Notes: generated by a model from the letters alone, not told the origin. Positions 32,172-42,425 are shown, counted from the stretch's first letter. The stretch is DNA of 64,000 nucleotides from Branchipolynoe longqiensis (GCA_030323885.1 CM059186.1:24323849-24387848); one strand, 5' to 3'. Made by a program: numbers and translations.

Positions 32172-33077
32172 TTAGTCACCAGGCAGACTGGCAGCGACGT
32201 GTAAATCGTTAATTATGCGAATAGAAAGAGGGGTCTTTAAGTATGTAAATACGGCATCACTAGCCCAATCACCCCTAGATTTGATTTCCTCCAGACTGGC
32301 TCCACACATAGCTAAATACGTGCATCCTCCCCTCTGGAGGGAGTGTGATGACAGCTTATCTGGGTCTAAACCAGCCTTATGCCCAAAGTATTTCAGCATC
32401 TTTTGATACGTGTCATATTCCAAAGGCGAAAACGAATAGGGCCCAATCGGTACTAAAAAAGCTGGACTATCCGGCTGAGGTTTTACCTCCCGAAAATGAA
32501 GAGAAGTCCAATGAACAGCACACAATAGCAAGTCCGGACACTTTGCTACAGGAACCTGTAATACTCTCTCGCTGTACTGGATTGTCTTAGATTTCCTAAT
32601 GCTTATTAGCATGCCCCATGCAAAAAATTGGAAGTCTCGACGCCTTAGAACCGAGTCCCCCTTAGTTATTTGACACTTCCTAAGAAGAGCCCTAAAGCTG
32701 CATAACACAGCGGCACGCCATGCAATATGCCCCGGACTCATGGACAGATTGGCAAACATGGATCTTAACATGGACGGTAACAATGGAATCGCCTGCCTGT
32801 GCGAATCACCCAATTTCCTCCGTATGCCTTTTAGTGTTGAATCAATTATAAAAGATGAATAATTAATAGCGGCTGACCCATTGCTTTTTAAGAAAAAATT
32901 TAAGCCGCTCAAATAATTAATAATAGAAACATATTTAAAACTCTTTGCCAACCAGGTAGCATACAGCGCGACTTGCTCATCAGAGCATGGCAATGGACAA
33001 TGTGTCTCCGAATAAATATCTATAAACTGTAAATATTTCTTGACTTGGGTATTCCTAGCGAGTAGCGAATTAGGTGC
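32172..33077 (-). CDS. Tyrosine recombinase of the Ngaro element
   Basis: Joins element ends by tyrosine-mediated strand exchange instead of a DDE integrase. The frame is open from a TAA at 33078-33080 to the stop at 32172, ~301 codons. The N-terminal SAM-like DNA-binding region reads LARNTQVKKYLQFIDIY then VALYATWLAKSFKYV. Catalytic residues are visible: the first Arg near SFRALLRK, then HSLQRGG (His-x-x-Arg), the GDWASDA box and the Tyr nucleophile in FTYLKTP. There is no ATG near the frame start, so translation probably depends on the upstream frame (shift or reinitiation). The frame differs from that of RT-RNase H. Confidence 0.85.
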   Translation of the reverse strand, partial: APNSLLARNTQVKKYLQFIDIYSETHCPLPCSDEQVALYATWLAKSFKYVSIINYLSGLNFFLKSNGSAAINYSSFIIDSTLKGIRRKLGDSHRQAIPLLPSMLRSMFANLSMSPGHIAWRAAVLCSFRALLRKCQITKGDSVLRRRDFQFFAWGMLISIRKSKTIQYSERVLQVPVAKCPDLLLCAVHWTSLHFREVKPQPDSPAFLVPIGPYSFSPLEYDTYQKMLKYFGHKAGLDPDKLSSHSLQRGGCTYLAMCGASLEEIKSRGDWASDAVFTYLKTPLSIRIINDLHVAASLPGD

Positions 33078-33121
33078 TTAATATAAAGCTTGGAACTCCC
33101 TCTGCTCACAGGATAGCTCAG

Positions 33122-35359
33122 CTAGCCCTGCAAAGAAGATTTGAATACATCACAACAGCACATTAAACTCGATCTATCGACATCACTAATTCTTAGATGG
33201 CTATTACAAAGATTTAGCCTGCTTAAAGCATCACACACAACATTTTCTGATCCCCTAATATATATTGACCTAAAGTCAAAATTGTTACTTACTGACATCC
33301 AAAAGAGGCGTCTGATGATACTCATTATCTCTTTTGATTTTGAATGCCCTGTCATAAGTGCTGACTGGACAGTCGCGCTATCTGTGACAAACATAATCGA
33401 AGAATCGTGCCAAGTGTGCGACCACCTCTGAGCTGCGGCGAATACAGCCCACATTTCGCGGACATTTATATGGGATTTTAATATCTTATTTTCCGGTTTT
33501 GAGTAATGGTGGCCTGAATAGTTAATCAAACGCTGATCGTAGGTATCAATGAAAGTCCCAACTGTCCAGTCATTCCTAAATGTGGCACCATATCCCCAAT
33601 CGGATGCATCTGAATAAACAGCATGGAACTGGGCAAACTTTCCCAAAATCTTTGCTTTGCCGTTGAAGAACTGAACGTAATCAGCCCACCAATTGACATC
33701 CTCTCTAAAACCAGCCGATAGTCGAACCATATAGTAAGGTTCTGCTACCGTGGCCATCAGATCGTATATGTGGCGGGAAAAAGTCCTGCCTCCTCTCACT
33801 ACTTTGGAACAATGAGCTAACAGACCACCCAATCTCTCAAGATCCTTTTTCCGTACTTTCTTCTTGCCTCTATACCAACTCAGGATTCTTTGAAGCTTCA
33901 AAAGCTTGTCATCCGGGAGACGCATCTCCAATGTCCTCGAATTTATCATAATTCCTAAGAATCGTATGTCTGTACTTGGTGCAACAACTTTCTTATAATT
34001 AATGTAGAAGCCTAATCTTCTAAGAATGGCAATCAGAACAATCTGGTCACTTCTGGCCCTCGACTCATCAGAGGCAAGCAAACAAAAATCGTCCAAATAA
34101 TTAACTATTCTAGCTACACCCTGGCGTATCGCACATCTCCTAATGAAGTCCGAACATTTCGAAAAAATAAAAGGGCTGGAAGCTAATCCCATACAAAGAC
34201 GATTGTCCTTCATGAATCTGACAGTATCATCCCCATCAAACTTCCAAGATAGGCCCTGCTTTATAGTATCATCTGGGTGAATTGAAATAGCTCTATATGC
34301 ATCCTTTACGTCAATAGTGGAAAGGTAATCACCCTCCACCATCAGCTCAGCTACATGATCGACGCTGTTATACTTAAATTTTGAAGATGCTTGATCTGTA
34401 TAATTATTCACAGAGTTTCCTTTTGGCTTGCTGCAATCGACTATTACTCTACCACCACCTCCGTCCTTCGGAACACAGAAAATGGTGTGATTACATAATT
34501 GTGGCCCATCTACTATCGATATTATCTCATGAGATAGCTCACTATTAAGTTTGTGTTCTACAATCTTTTTGTATTCAGGCGACTTTATCCTCCTGAATGG
34601 GGCATTGTACCATAAGACAAAGTCGACATTAATTACTCGAAAACCAAAAGTTACTCCCCACAGAATATAAGCCCAATCAGGGTCGGTATCGCCCCGAAGG
34701 AAACATTCCGCAAAGAAGCGACAAGGCTTAAGCTGTGCCCTCACACCTCCAATTAAATGGGTACACATACATATGCCTTTAATACAGTCACCAAATATGT
34801 AAAATATCAAAGGAGAACTAGTTTCAGTCTCACAGATAGATATTTTATAATAGTCTGAAGCGCCCCTAACAGTCTCCACGTTAAATATTTTAGTATTAGA
34901 ACTCTCCTCGGTTTCCAACCAATTAGTAATCGTGTCATTTACACGCCCATCTTCAGTAATGACTGATAAGGGAAAATCATTATCTTCCAACTCGTTCAAC
35001 TCACTCAAGTGAGTTTTGGGTTCCACCCCTGTAACATCTACAGTGCTACGTACCGACCCAAGGTCTGAGTTGATTAAAGATTCAGTAACCATTGGACTTT
35101 TAGTCACAATAGTCAAACATGACTCGGTCTCGACCGAGGCTGTTATGTCAAAGCAAGCAGAGGCATTCAAGTATGTACGAACATCAATGTAATCAAGAAT
35201 GTTAGTAATAGGGATACCACATCCCATGTAATTAATTTCAGAGCAATCAACAATGTCAGAAACAGGTACAGCATCAATGCACTCAATATTTCGAGTGTCG
35301 CCAGCTGATGCCTCCCTAGCAACGCACTCATACACTGTACGCCGATCACCAACACATTG
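33122..35359 (-). CDS. Reverse transcriptase-RNase H of the Ngaro element
   Basis: Copies the element's RNA. An N-terminal ~240 residues of unknown role precede the RT: VIVDCSKPKGNSVNNY, TIDVKDAYRAISIHP, MGLASSPFIFSKCSDF and the catalytic NYLDDFCLL, then FLGIMIN. The DIRS-type RNase H follows: VYSDASDWGYGATF (Asp), INVREMWAVFAA (Glu), MFVTDSATVQ (Asp), ENVVCDALSRL (Asp). All catalytic acids are present. The frame opens directly after the Gag TGA, in the same frame and without an early ATG, so it is probably made as a Gag-RT readthrough product. About 745 codons, no interruption. Confidence 0.9.
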   Translation of the reverse strand, partial: QCVGDRRTVYECVAREASAGDTRNIECIDAVPVSDIVDCSEINYMGCGIPITNILDYIDVRTYLNASACFDITASVETESCLTIVTKSPMVTESLINSDLGSVRSTVDVTGVEPKTHLSELNELEDNDFPLSVITEDGRVNDTITNWLETEESSNTKIFNVETVRGASDYYKISICETETSSPLIFYIFGDCIKGICMCTHLIGGVRAQLKPCRFFAECFLRGDTDPDWAYILWGVTFGFRVINVDFVLWYNAPFRRIKSPEYKKIVEHKLNSELSHEIISIVDGPQLCNHTIFCVPKDGGGGRVIVDCSKPKGNSVNNYTDQASSKFKYNSVDHVAELMVEGDYLSTIDVKDAYRAISIHPDDTIKQGLSWKFDGDDTVRFMKDNRLCMGLASSPFIFSKCSDFIRRCAIRQGVARIVNYLDDFCLLASDESRARSDQIVLIAILRRLGFYINYKKVVAPSTDIRFLGIMINSRTLEMRLPDDKLLKLQRILSWYRGKKKVRKKDLERLGGLLAHCSKVVRGGRTFSRHIYDLMATVAEPYYMVRLSAGFREDVNWWADYVQFFNGKAKILGKFAQFHAVYSDASDWGYGATFRNDWTVGTFIDTYDQRLINYSGHHYSKPENKILKSHINVREMWAVFAAAQRWSHTWHDSSIMFVTDSATVQSALMTGHSKSKEIMSIIRRLFWMSVSNNFDFRSIYIRGSENVVCDALSRLNLCNSHLRISDVDRSSLMCCCDVFKSSLQG

Positions 35360-36205
35360 TCACTCATTTCTACAGTCATATCGCTTATGGCTCTTGCTCT
35401 TACACTTGCTACACCAATGGCCATAGCTACAATCTTCCTCTGATCTGGAGCATCCATATTCTTTATTCCATTTGAAACAAGCCCGCTTGGTTTCCTTTGA
35501 GCTCACTGCAGCTTTCCTACTGTAACTACTCTTGCTGTTCCGCATGTCCTGCGCGCCATAATGGCGAACACTCTTTCCAGCGTATGCTTCTGAGAATGCC
35601 TTAAATCCTATCTTTTCCGCTAAGACGCGTATACTCAAGTCATATTCGATATGGGATCCATCCCGAAAATCATTATGCATAGCACGTATCGTTAGTAGTT
35701 CAATGTGTTCTAGGAACGCATGAGCATCTGTCACTCCAAGACTATCAATGGAGAGGAGCCAACGGATAGAAGCACCTATCAATTCATAAGCATTTAGTCG
35801 TCTGACACTTTTTCGCACAATGGTGAACTTTCTTAGTGACCACTTACTCCGTCTCCGTCGACTTCCACTTGTACTTCTGCTCTCCGACCGCGAAGTCGAT
35901 CGACGGTGCCTTCTACCCCGCGAAGTCGGTCGCGACTCACTGGTTGTTCCATATGAAGAGAAACCGTCCTCCACCTTCGGAAGTACTCTGGCGACTGCGC
36001 CCCCCGATTGTAGCAAGCTGTCGCCTCCATCTTCACCTCCGGCGGCCAATAGCACTGTACGACCCATCTCCTCTGTTTGTCTGTCATCCTTCACTTCCCG
36101 TGTAATGCTCAGCTCACCGCAACCGGGTCTGTAAATACGAGTGGCCCGCAAACTCGTTGCGGGCCCGAAAAGCTCTAGGCTCGATAAATGGGTCTCCCAC
36201 TTCAT
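35360..36205 (-). CDS. Gag-like protein of the Ngaro element
   Basis: 281 residues from ATG inside the terminal repeat (MKWETHLSSLELFGP) to TGA. The middle is Arg/Ser-rich (SRGRRHRRSTSRSESRSTSG). A helical core (IGASIRWLLSIDSLGVTDAH, FLEHIELLTIRAMHNDFRD) leads to a C-terminal zinc-knuckle-like cluster, ACFKWNKEYGC ... DCSYGHWCSKC ... YDC, typical of nucleic-acid-binding Gag proteins in this order. The next in-frame codon after TGA is CAA and the RT frame continues. Confidence 0.85.
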   Translation of the reverse strand: MKWETHLSSLELFGPATSLRATRIYRPGCGELSITREVKDDRQTEEMGRTVLLAAGGEDGGDSLLQSGGAVARVLPKVEDGFSSYGTTSESRPTSRGRRHRRSTSRSESRSTSGSRRRRSKWSLRKFTIVRKSVRRLNAYELIGASIRWLLSIDSLGVTDAHAFLEHIELLTIRAMHNDFRDGSHIEYDLSIRVLAEKIGFKAFSEAYAGKSVRHYGAQDMRNSKSSYSRKAAVSSKETKRACFKWNKEYGCSRSEEDCSYGHWCSKCKSKSHKRYDCRNE

Positions 36206-36225
36206 ATATATATATATATAAGTAT

Positions 36226-36265
<40 letters not shown>
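36206..36265. repeat. (TA)n microsatellite at Ngaro 5' end
   Basis: TA run broken by AAG; it abuts the Gag-side terminus, so the true left border of the element is hidden in it. Confidence 0.85.
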
Positions 36266-36515
36266 GGCGTTTGTTTGCTGGGGTTTTACATCCTGACAAC
36301 ATCTAAAGTCATATCAGGAAAGGTACCGCACTGTGATACGCACACCCATGGTGACTTGATAGTACTGCCCCACTGGAAGACCATGACCTAATTTCTCACC
36401 CAATCATATTATCCCGATATTGAGATAACCAGTCCGTGCCTTATCCTTAGTAATACTGAGTGTCAGGCTTAGGTAGCGATGTGTATCAATTTGCTAAGTC
36501 CTTAGTGAAGATACA
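36266..36515 (-). mobile_element. SINE-A copy, headless
   Basis: Reverse copy with body landmarks, ending at TATCAATTTGCTAAGTCC. Confidence 0.75.
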
Positions 36516-36536
36516 CTCTGACAGAATGAGAATGGG

Positions 36537-36571
36537 GCAGGGTTTTGCATCTTAAGTCATATCAGGACTGG
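36537..36571 (-). mobile_element. SINE-A 3' fragment
   Basis: AAGTCATATCAGGACTGGTA, interrupted by the MITE that starts at 36579. Confidence 0.55.
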
Positions 36572-36578
36572 TAGTGAC

Positions 36579-36988
36579 CTAGATAAAGGATTCACCCTGT
36601 ACTCACAGTACACGGGTGAACAACAATGTAGTCTAAATACTGGCGAAAACAGCTTTAGTATGGAAAAGGAAGTTGAATGCCTGCCTCCAGTATTAAATGG
36701 GTACTTATATCGGCATAGAGTTGGTGAAATGGGAGAGAATGCAAAAAGACAAGATGGCGGCCATAGAACGTCGTTGATTTCACCTTTAAATTCTATTCAA
36801 CTATTTGTTTTATTATATTTTTCAACTCAAAGGTAGCGGGGAAATATTAAGACATATATAAAGAATAAGTATTGCTTTTTAGATTGTGGATTTAGGCTCT
36901 CATTTCATTTCCCTGCTTTTTCGACAGCTTTTATATAGGGTTGGTATTCACCCGTGTATTGCGAGTACAGGGTGAATCTGTTATCTAG
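36579..36988. mobile_element. 410-bp MITE with long TIRs and 7-bp target duplication
   Basis: TAGTGAC is directly repeated at 36572-36578 and 36989-36995. TIRs of ~45 bp start CTAGATAAAGGATTCACCC and contain GTACTC...TACACGGGTGAA; right arm mirrored. No ORF. A duplication of 7-8 bp is compatible with hAT. Confidence 0.75.
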
Positions 36989-36995
36989 TAGTGAC

Positions 36996-37385
36996 CGTGA
37001 TGGTGTAGTTTAATATAATAAATGCATATATAAGATATAATATACAATATATAGTATTAATATATAATATGTAATATATAATACATACTATAATACATAA
37101 TTGATTTAATAAATTTACAATGTATAATATTTAATGTCGGGATATAGCTGTCACTATATATAAGGTATAATGTTGTTCAGTGCATTAATTTTTCGCCTTT
37201 TTTACATTGTGGTTTTTGTTAACTTGACACAGTTCTGCTTTGTTGCATATGTTTCATGGCACATCCAAGGTGTTATCAGATATGATATGTGGTAAAGGTT
37301 TATAAGAATACTTGAGAAGATGGTACACATATTTGTGAAAGTGTGCTTTTGTTTGGACAACACTGACCTACATATGTTTTAAATT
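36996..37385. other. No gene seen
   Basis: AT-rich sequence with TATAATATA-type words at 37010-37100; no ORF of note. Confidence 0.5.
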
Positions 37386-37822
37386 GCTTCCAAGTTTCAT
37401 GGTCCGATGGTTCTGAGTTTGATCCATATTTGTCTTAAAGAAATATATTTGGTCTATCATCATAATCTGCATTGAATTGAATTGACTTTTATTTCAAATG
37501 GCTAGTTTTGTAGATATTTTAAGTGAAAAGAATCATGAAAGGTTAATATTAAATTGACTTAATACTATTTATATCCAACATCTAGATTATTTCAGTTTGG
37601 AGTAAATTTTATTTTAAATGGCTAACTTTTGAGATATTTGGAGTGCAAACATGCAAGATTAATGTTGGCAAGCATGCCAAAAACTCTGACACCATAGGCT
37701 TATGCAGTATCAGGTTCCGTTAAATTGACTTAGGATGCCCTTCTATATGGCAACACATGTTTAATAAATGCATCAGCATCCAAGTTAGACACGTAGATTC
37801 AAATCTAGGTGAGTGTTTGATC
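37386..37822 (-). mobile_element. MITE-T copy T5 with internal duplication
   Basis: End-B terminus CATGGTCCGATGG. The stretch around TTTTATTTCAAATGGCTA / TTTTATTTTAAATGGCTA occurs twice, so this copy is longer than usual. The end-A terminus is missing; another MITE begins at 37828. Confidence 0.7.
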
Positions 37823-37827
37823 ATTGA

Positions 37828-38300
37828 GGGCGTATTCGATTAAGCAACTCGGGTCACCCAAGCCACTTTTTGGCGCATGCGCACATCCTACAGACTCGGG
37901 TTGAATAAACAAACGCGCTTCTCCACGCTTAGAGTTGACAAATTGGGGCTTAATCCAAAGCTTTTTTTCTTTTTTTAATAACCATATAACTACAGCAAAA
38001 TAGGAATTAAAGTATTTTATGATTGCATAGTTTCGTTATATTTCCATTTAATTAATCTGGGTCATTAATAAAAAAACACCATGTAGGACTGGTACTGGTA
38101 GCTGTTATCCTACTGGAATGTACCAGCACAAATGTGACGTCATTGTTCTTAGCCACCCCCAGCCAAGACAAGGGTTACTGGGATCGGGACTTTTTGCACA
38201 CGGCACATGTTTTTGTCAACTCCACTCGCGGTGTTCGATTTGAAATTATAGCAACTCGGGTGACTTGAGTCACCCGAATCGTGTTAATCGAATACGGCCC
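37828..38300. mobile_element. MITE with GGGC(C)GTATTCGATTAA ends
   Basis: Left GGGCGTATTCGATTAAGCAA, right TTAATCGAATACGGCCC, with AACTCGGGTCACC-type subterminal inverted repeats. 473 bp, no ORF. A partial copy lies at 48659-48785. No clear target duplication. Confidence 0.7.
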
Positions 38301-38336
38301 AGGAGGCTTGTGGTTATAGGGGTAATGTGACTTTAA

Positions 38337-38555
38337 CCCTCCAGTAACCAACGTATCACATACGATACAGACATTTCGTGATCACTACAACCAAACCAGC
38401 TGTCATTAATTTACCTTTTTTATAACCACACTACCATCTGTGATATATTTGTAGTACTATGGTATTATTGTTATAAAAGGGTAAATCAACAGCTATTTTG
38501 GCTATGGTGATCAGGAAATGTTTGTATCGTAGTTGATACATTGGTTACTAGAGGG
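38337..38555. mobile_element. piggyBac-like MITE
   Basis: TTAA at 38333-38336 and 38556-38559; TIRs CCCTCCAGTAACCAA and TTGGTTACTAGAGGG, extended imperfectly for ~100 bp. CCC starts with TTAA duplication are typical of piggyBac. Its right TTAA is at the same time the left TTAA of MITE-T T6. Confidence 0.8.
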
Positions 38556-38559
38556 TTAA

Positions 38560-38860
38560 AGTTGAATAATCCGATTTCTTTTTAGTTTCTTTCATTTTTC
38601 TGAGATAAATATATTTATTTGATTGTTATAATACACCTTACTCTAGTTTGAAGTAACTTTTAATTGAACTAGCTAACTTTTGAGATATTTGAAGTGTGGA
38701 CATGTAAAAGTAGTTTTGGTAATCATGCCAAAACCCAGACACCATAGGCTGCTGCAGTAACAGGCTATATTAAATTGACCCAGTATTTCCTTATATGTGG
38801 CAACAAATCCTTAATAAGTCCAGTGATGTCTAAGTTGATATGTAGAATCAGAATTGTGAC
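38560..38860 (-). mobile_element. MITE-T copy T6, truncated
   Basis: End-B terminus AGTTGAATAATCCGAT next to the shared TTAA; family landmarks follow up to AGTTGATATGTAGAATCA. Confidence 0.75.
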
Positions 38861-39108
38861 AACCAGTTGGTGATAAGTCACATCTTCAACTGTAGCCTAC
38901 ACGAATCTACCTACAGTGGCCACATCCTACAGGATGTTATTCAGTGAAATATAATAAAGCAGTTTGCTGCAGCTCAGTGCGTTATCATTATATCCAAAGC
39001 AGCCTGCAATCAGGGCGCAGCCGGAAAATTAAAAATTGTTCGCATAAAATTGTTCACACGTGCTTAAATGGTGAAACAATAATAATGATGACCATTGAGC
39101 CGTTGAAA

Positions 39109-39293
39109 AGATTTGTTTGTTTGTTGTTTTACGTCCTAGCAACATCTAAGGTCATATCAGGATGGGTACCGACTCGTGACAGTGTGCACTCGGGGCGACT
39201 TTATAGTGCTGCCTCACTGGAAAACCAGGCCGACGGCACCATGACCGATATCCCACTCAGTCACATTATCCTGACACTGAGCCAACCAGTCCC
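39109..39293 (-). mobile_element. SINE-A copy, partial body
   Basis: Tail complement (TTGTTTGTTTGTTG) and body up to GAGCCAACCAGTCCC; head absent. Confidence 0.8.
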
Positions 39294-39369
39294 GTTGAAT
39301 AAAAATTGAAAACGCACCTTATTATGTCAATCGGAGAGTGCTGATTTTGTGAGTGGGTGCCTGATTGGG

Positions 39370-39432
39370 GTTTTACGTTGTAGCAGCATCCGAGGTCATA
39401 TCAGGACGGGAACCAGTAGACATGCGACGGTG
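39370..39432 (-). mobile_element. SINE-A 3' fragment
   Basis: CATCCGAGGTCATATCAGG and adjoining body; the SINE seems to resume weakly at ~39819 (CCACTGGAAATCATGCCG), on the far side of the LINE piece. Confidence 0.5.
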
Positions 39433-39815
39433 CACATTCATGACTGATTTATTGAAGAGATCACATATTATATTTGGGATGCAGCCGAGGGCGTCCTTCA
39501 GTATTGTTCTGGAGATGTAGTCAATGCCTGATGGCTTGCTGCAGTCAATATTTTTTATTAGGTCTCTTATTTCTTGTATTGTGGTTGAGCATGTGTCAAT
39601 TGCTGTGTGTAGTTCTGGTGCTTTCGTGTCCCAGTTTGTATTGACTTTTTCTGACAGTTTGCCCCCTATGGTAGAAAAATGTTTATTCATGGTTTCAGCT
39701 ATTTCTGTGTTACTGAGTTCCTTTCGATCCTCAACACATAGGGTGATGTTTTCTTTGGGTTGTTTTTTTTACGTTCGGTAGTAGTATTTTTACGTTTTCC
39801 CAGAATTTGTGTGAG
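39433..39815 (-). mobile_element. LINE fragment, N-terminal RT region
   Basis: Minus frame 39690-39373 reads MNKHFSTIGGKLSEKV and IRDLIKNIDCSKPSGIDYIS, then RTILKDALGCIPNIICDLF: the segment just ahead of the RT core in CR1/Jockey-type ORF2. An upstream frame gives HPMC/ENVKILLPN-like pieces. No catalytic core remains. Confidence 0.7.
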
Positions 39816-40004
39816 TTTTCCACTGGAAATCATGCCGCCGTCACTAGGCCTTGATATTATTAACGGCCTACTATTAATTCCCCTGACATTCGGCCAAGCA
39901 GCAATGCTTTGTGTTTATTTATCTGTTTGTTAAACAACCCCCCCAGCACACACAAAAAAACATCGGCTATATTGGGGGCCATACAGTGGTTAAACAGATC
40001 TGAT

Positions 40005-40312
40005 TGTTTGTTTGTTGTTTTACGTCGTAGCAACATTTAAGGTCATATCAGGACGGGTACCGACTTGTGACAGTGCGCACTCATTGCAGCTTTATAGTGC
40101 TGCCCCACTGGGAGACCAGGCCGCCAGCACCATGACCTGATATCCCACTCAGTCACATTATCCTGACACTGAGCACACCAGTCCTTGCCCTATCCTAATA
40201 ATGGCGAGCGCTTGGCTAGGAAGCAACAACTATCAATTTTAAAGTCATTGGTTTGACTCGACCAGGGTTCGAACCCACGACCCTACGATCTACCAACACG
40301 GGAGACGGGAAA
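40005..40312 (-). mobile_element. SINE-A copy, full length
   Basis: Reverse copy with the alternative head (GGTTCGAACCCACGACCC, ACGGGAGACGGG). Confidence 0.85.
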
Positions 40313-40714
40313 CATATCTGAGCAACCAGCAAGGCAGACATAAGCAACAATGAACGATGTAACAACTGTGTTAATAATATCTTTATTTCACTTAAACTTG
40401 ATACATCGAGGTGATGTGAGTCGCAGACGATGGTGTTCTAAGCATGCAACAACCATCACTACATGCACTCAACAACAGGTGCATACAGTGATCCTCTCCG
40501 CCGCCATCACGTCATAGAAAACAGGCAGGGGAGCCAAGAAATCAAGTCCAACCCTCCATTACTCCTTAGTCAAACCAGCCTTCCACCCGCCTAATTGGTT
40601 GAGAGTGGTGGAGATATCAAACTAATTCATAGTCAATTATTCCTTACGATGCCTCGAGTATATACAATATATATATATACTTGCTTCTATATAAGCGTAT
40701 ACAAATACACATAT
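40313..40714. other. No gene seen
   Basis: Unique-looking sequence followed by short TA-rich tracts at 40665-40720. Confidence 0.45.
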
Positions 40715-40981
40715 ATATCAGGAATGAAAGTGGTGCTCGACAAAAACGCGGAAATCGGGCCGAGATCTTGGCGCCAACATCGAATTTCTACGGAAAAAAA
40801 CCGGGTTCTCCCCCCCCCCCCCCTCCATAGGATTAGCACTGTCAGGGAATCGCGGGAAAATCCCGGAAGTCAGGTTTCAACTGTCATTGTTGTGCCTATA
40901 TTATCACCCATACCCAACATTTTGTTGTATGGGTTTTATGTTATAGAAACATCTAAGGTCATATAGGAACAAGATTCGGAC

Positions 40982-41012
<31 letters not shown>

Positions 41013-41100
41013 GACATTTTTATTAACGTTAATCAATAAATATCAACAATCACGGAAATCCGCGAAATGGCGGAGATCTATCATGCCTGATATATGCATA
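40715..41100. mobile_element. Possible TIR element with CAGGNATGA ends
   Basis: ATATATCAGGAATGA at the left and TCATGCCTGATATAT at the right form inverted ends; the subterminal GCGGAAATC / GGAAATCCGCG motifs are also related. The interior holds a C homopolymer (40810-40822), a SINE-A tail fragment (40917-40975) and a (TA)n run (40984-41011). Confidence 0.45.
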
Positions 41101-41624
41101 TTTATATATATATATGTATATATATATATTTTATATATATATATATGCATATACATACGCTTTTTTTATATTGAAATACCATAAACTTACCCATCATATA
41201 TAAATAAGTATCATAGGTTATGTGTGTCAGCTGAATACACACATATATGCACATAAGCAGTATCTGTAAGAATCCTTTCAGTTTTACACGGATTTAATGG
41301 CATGGTAAATATAGCATTGCTTTCACTAAGAAGACTGCAGCCGACCAAACCGGAAGTGTCTAGTTTTTACTCGTCCTATTTCAGCATATTTGTTCTTAAT
41401 TCATCTGCTGCTAATAACTGGCCGCGTATAGCACACTAACCAAGAAATAGCCACAACCCGCAATGGAGCTGCTCGCGAATGACGTCACATTCGTATGACA
41501 AACAGATATTGGTGTGACAAAATTAAGTCTAAATTTAGAACTTTGGTGTGATTGCTACAAGCTTTTCTATTGGTCGGGGATCTGACAATCGAGCGCGTCA
41601 TGTCAGGTCTGTCGGTTCGGTTAA

Positions 41625-42322
41625 AGCTGCATAGTCCGATGGTTTTGAGTTTCTATCCTTTTCTAAGATAAAAATATTAAGTTAGTGGTTATAATCTATC
41701 TTACTTAAAGCTGCATAGTCCGATGAAGCATCAAATTTTCAAAACCAAAATAATTATATAGATTTGACTCTACATATCTAACTTAGATATTGATGCACAT
41801 ATTAAGCATTTATTGCCACATAGATGGGAACACTGACACAATTTGATAAAACCTGTTACTGTTGAAGCCTATGGTGTCAGAGTTTTGGCGTGCTTGCCAA
41901 AACTAAGTTTACATGATTGAATTTCAAATATCTCAAAACTTATCCATTTAAAATAAAAGTTACTTCAACCTGAAATAAGGTAGATTATAACGATCAATTT
42001 AATATATTTATCTCAGAAAATTTACCAAACGGTAAAACCATCGGACTATGCAACTTTAAGTTTGAAGTAACTTTTGTTTTAAATGGCTAACTTCTGAGAT
42101 ATTTAAAGTGCAAACATGCCAAATTAATTTTGGCAAGCATGCCAAAACTGTGACACCATATGCTTCTGTAGTAACAGGTTCTAGTAAATTGCCTCAATAG
42201 TCTCTTCTGTGTGGGGTCAAGTGTTTGATAAGTGCACCAGTATCTATGGTAGACACCTAGAATCAAATCTAAGTAATTGTTTGGGTTTTGTAAATGTGAT
42301 GCTTTCATCAGAGTATGTAGCT
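41625..42322 (-). mobile_element. MITE-T copy T7, interrupted by T7i
   Basis: TTAA at 41621-41624 and 42323-42326. The copy is split at 41705 by another copy in the opposite orientation; the two parts (41625-41704, 42060-42322) join to a normal element. Confidence 0.85.
41709..42055 (+). mobile_element. MITE-T copy T7i nested in T7
   Basis: TTAA at 41705-41708 and 42056-42059; TIRs AGCTGCATAGTCCGATG and CATCGGACTATGCAACT. The empty site is readable from sister copy T8 (CTTACTTTAGTTTGAAG), which proves insertion at TTA(A/G). Confidence 0.9.
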
Positions 42323-42425
42323 TTAAGTCTAAATTTAGAACTTTAGCGTGATTGCCACAAGCTCTCCTATTGGTCAGGGATCCAACGATCGATCGCCGTC
42401 ATGTCGGGTCTGTCGGTTTGGTTAA

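Larger units (their letters stand above)
31626..36207 (-). mobile_element. Ngaro-type tyrosine-recombinase retrotransposon
   Basis: Minus-strand order: Gag (36205-35360), RT-RNase H (35359-33122), tyrosine recombinase (33077-32172). No protease, integrase or methyltransferase is seen, matching the Ngaro group of the DIRS order. A 104-bp segment at 36104-36207 recurs at 31626-31729 with two mismatches, and a 45-bp segment at 32016-32060 recurs at 31734-31778 with one mismatch, so terminal repeats are split. All three frames are long and open, which implies a young insertion. Confidence 0.85.
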
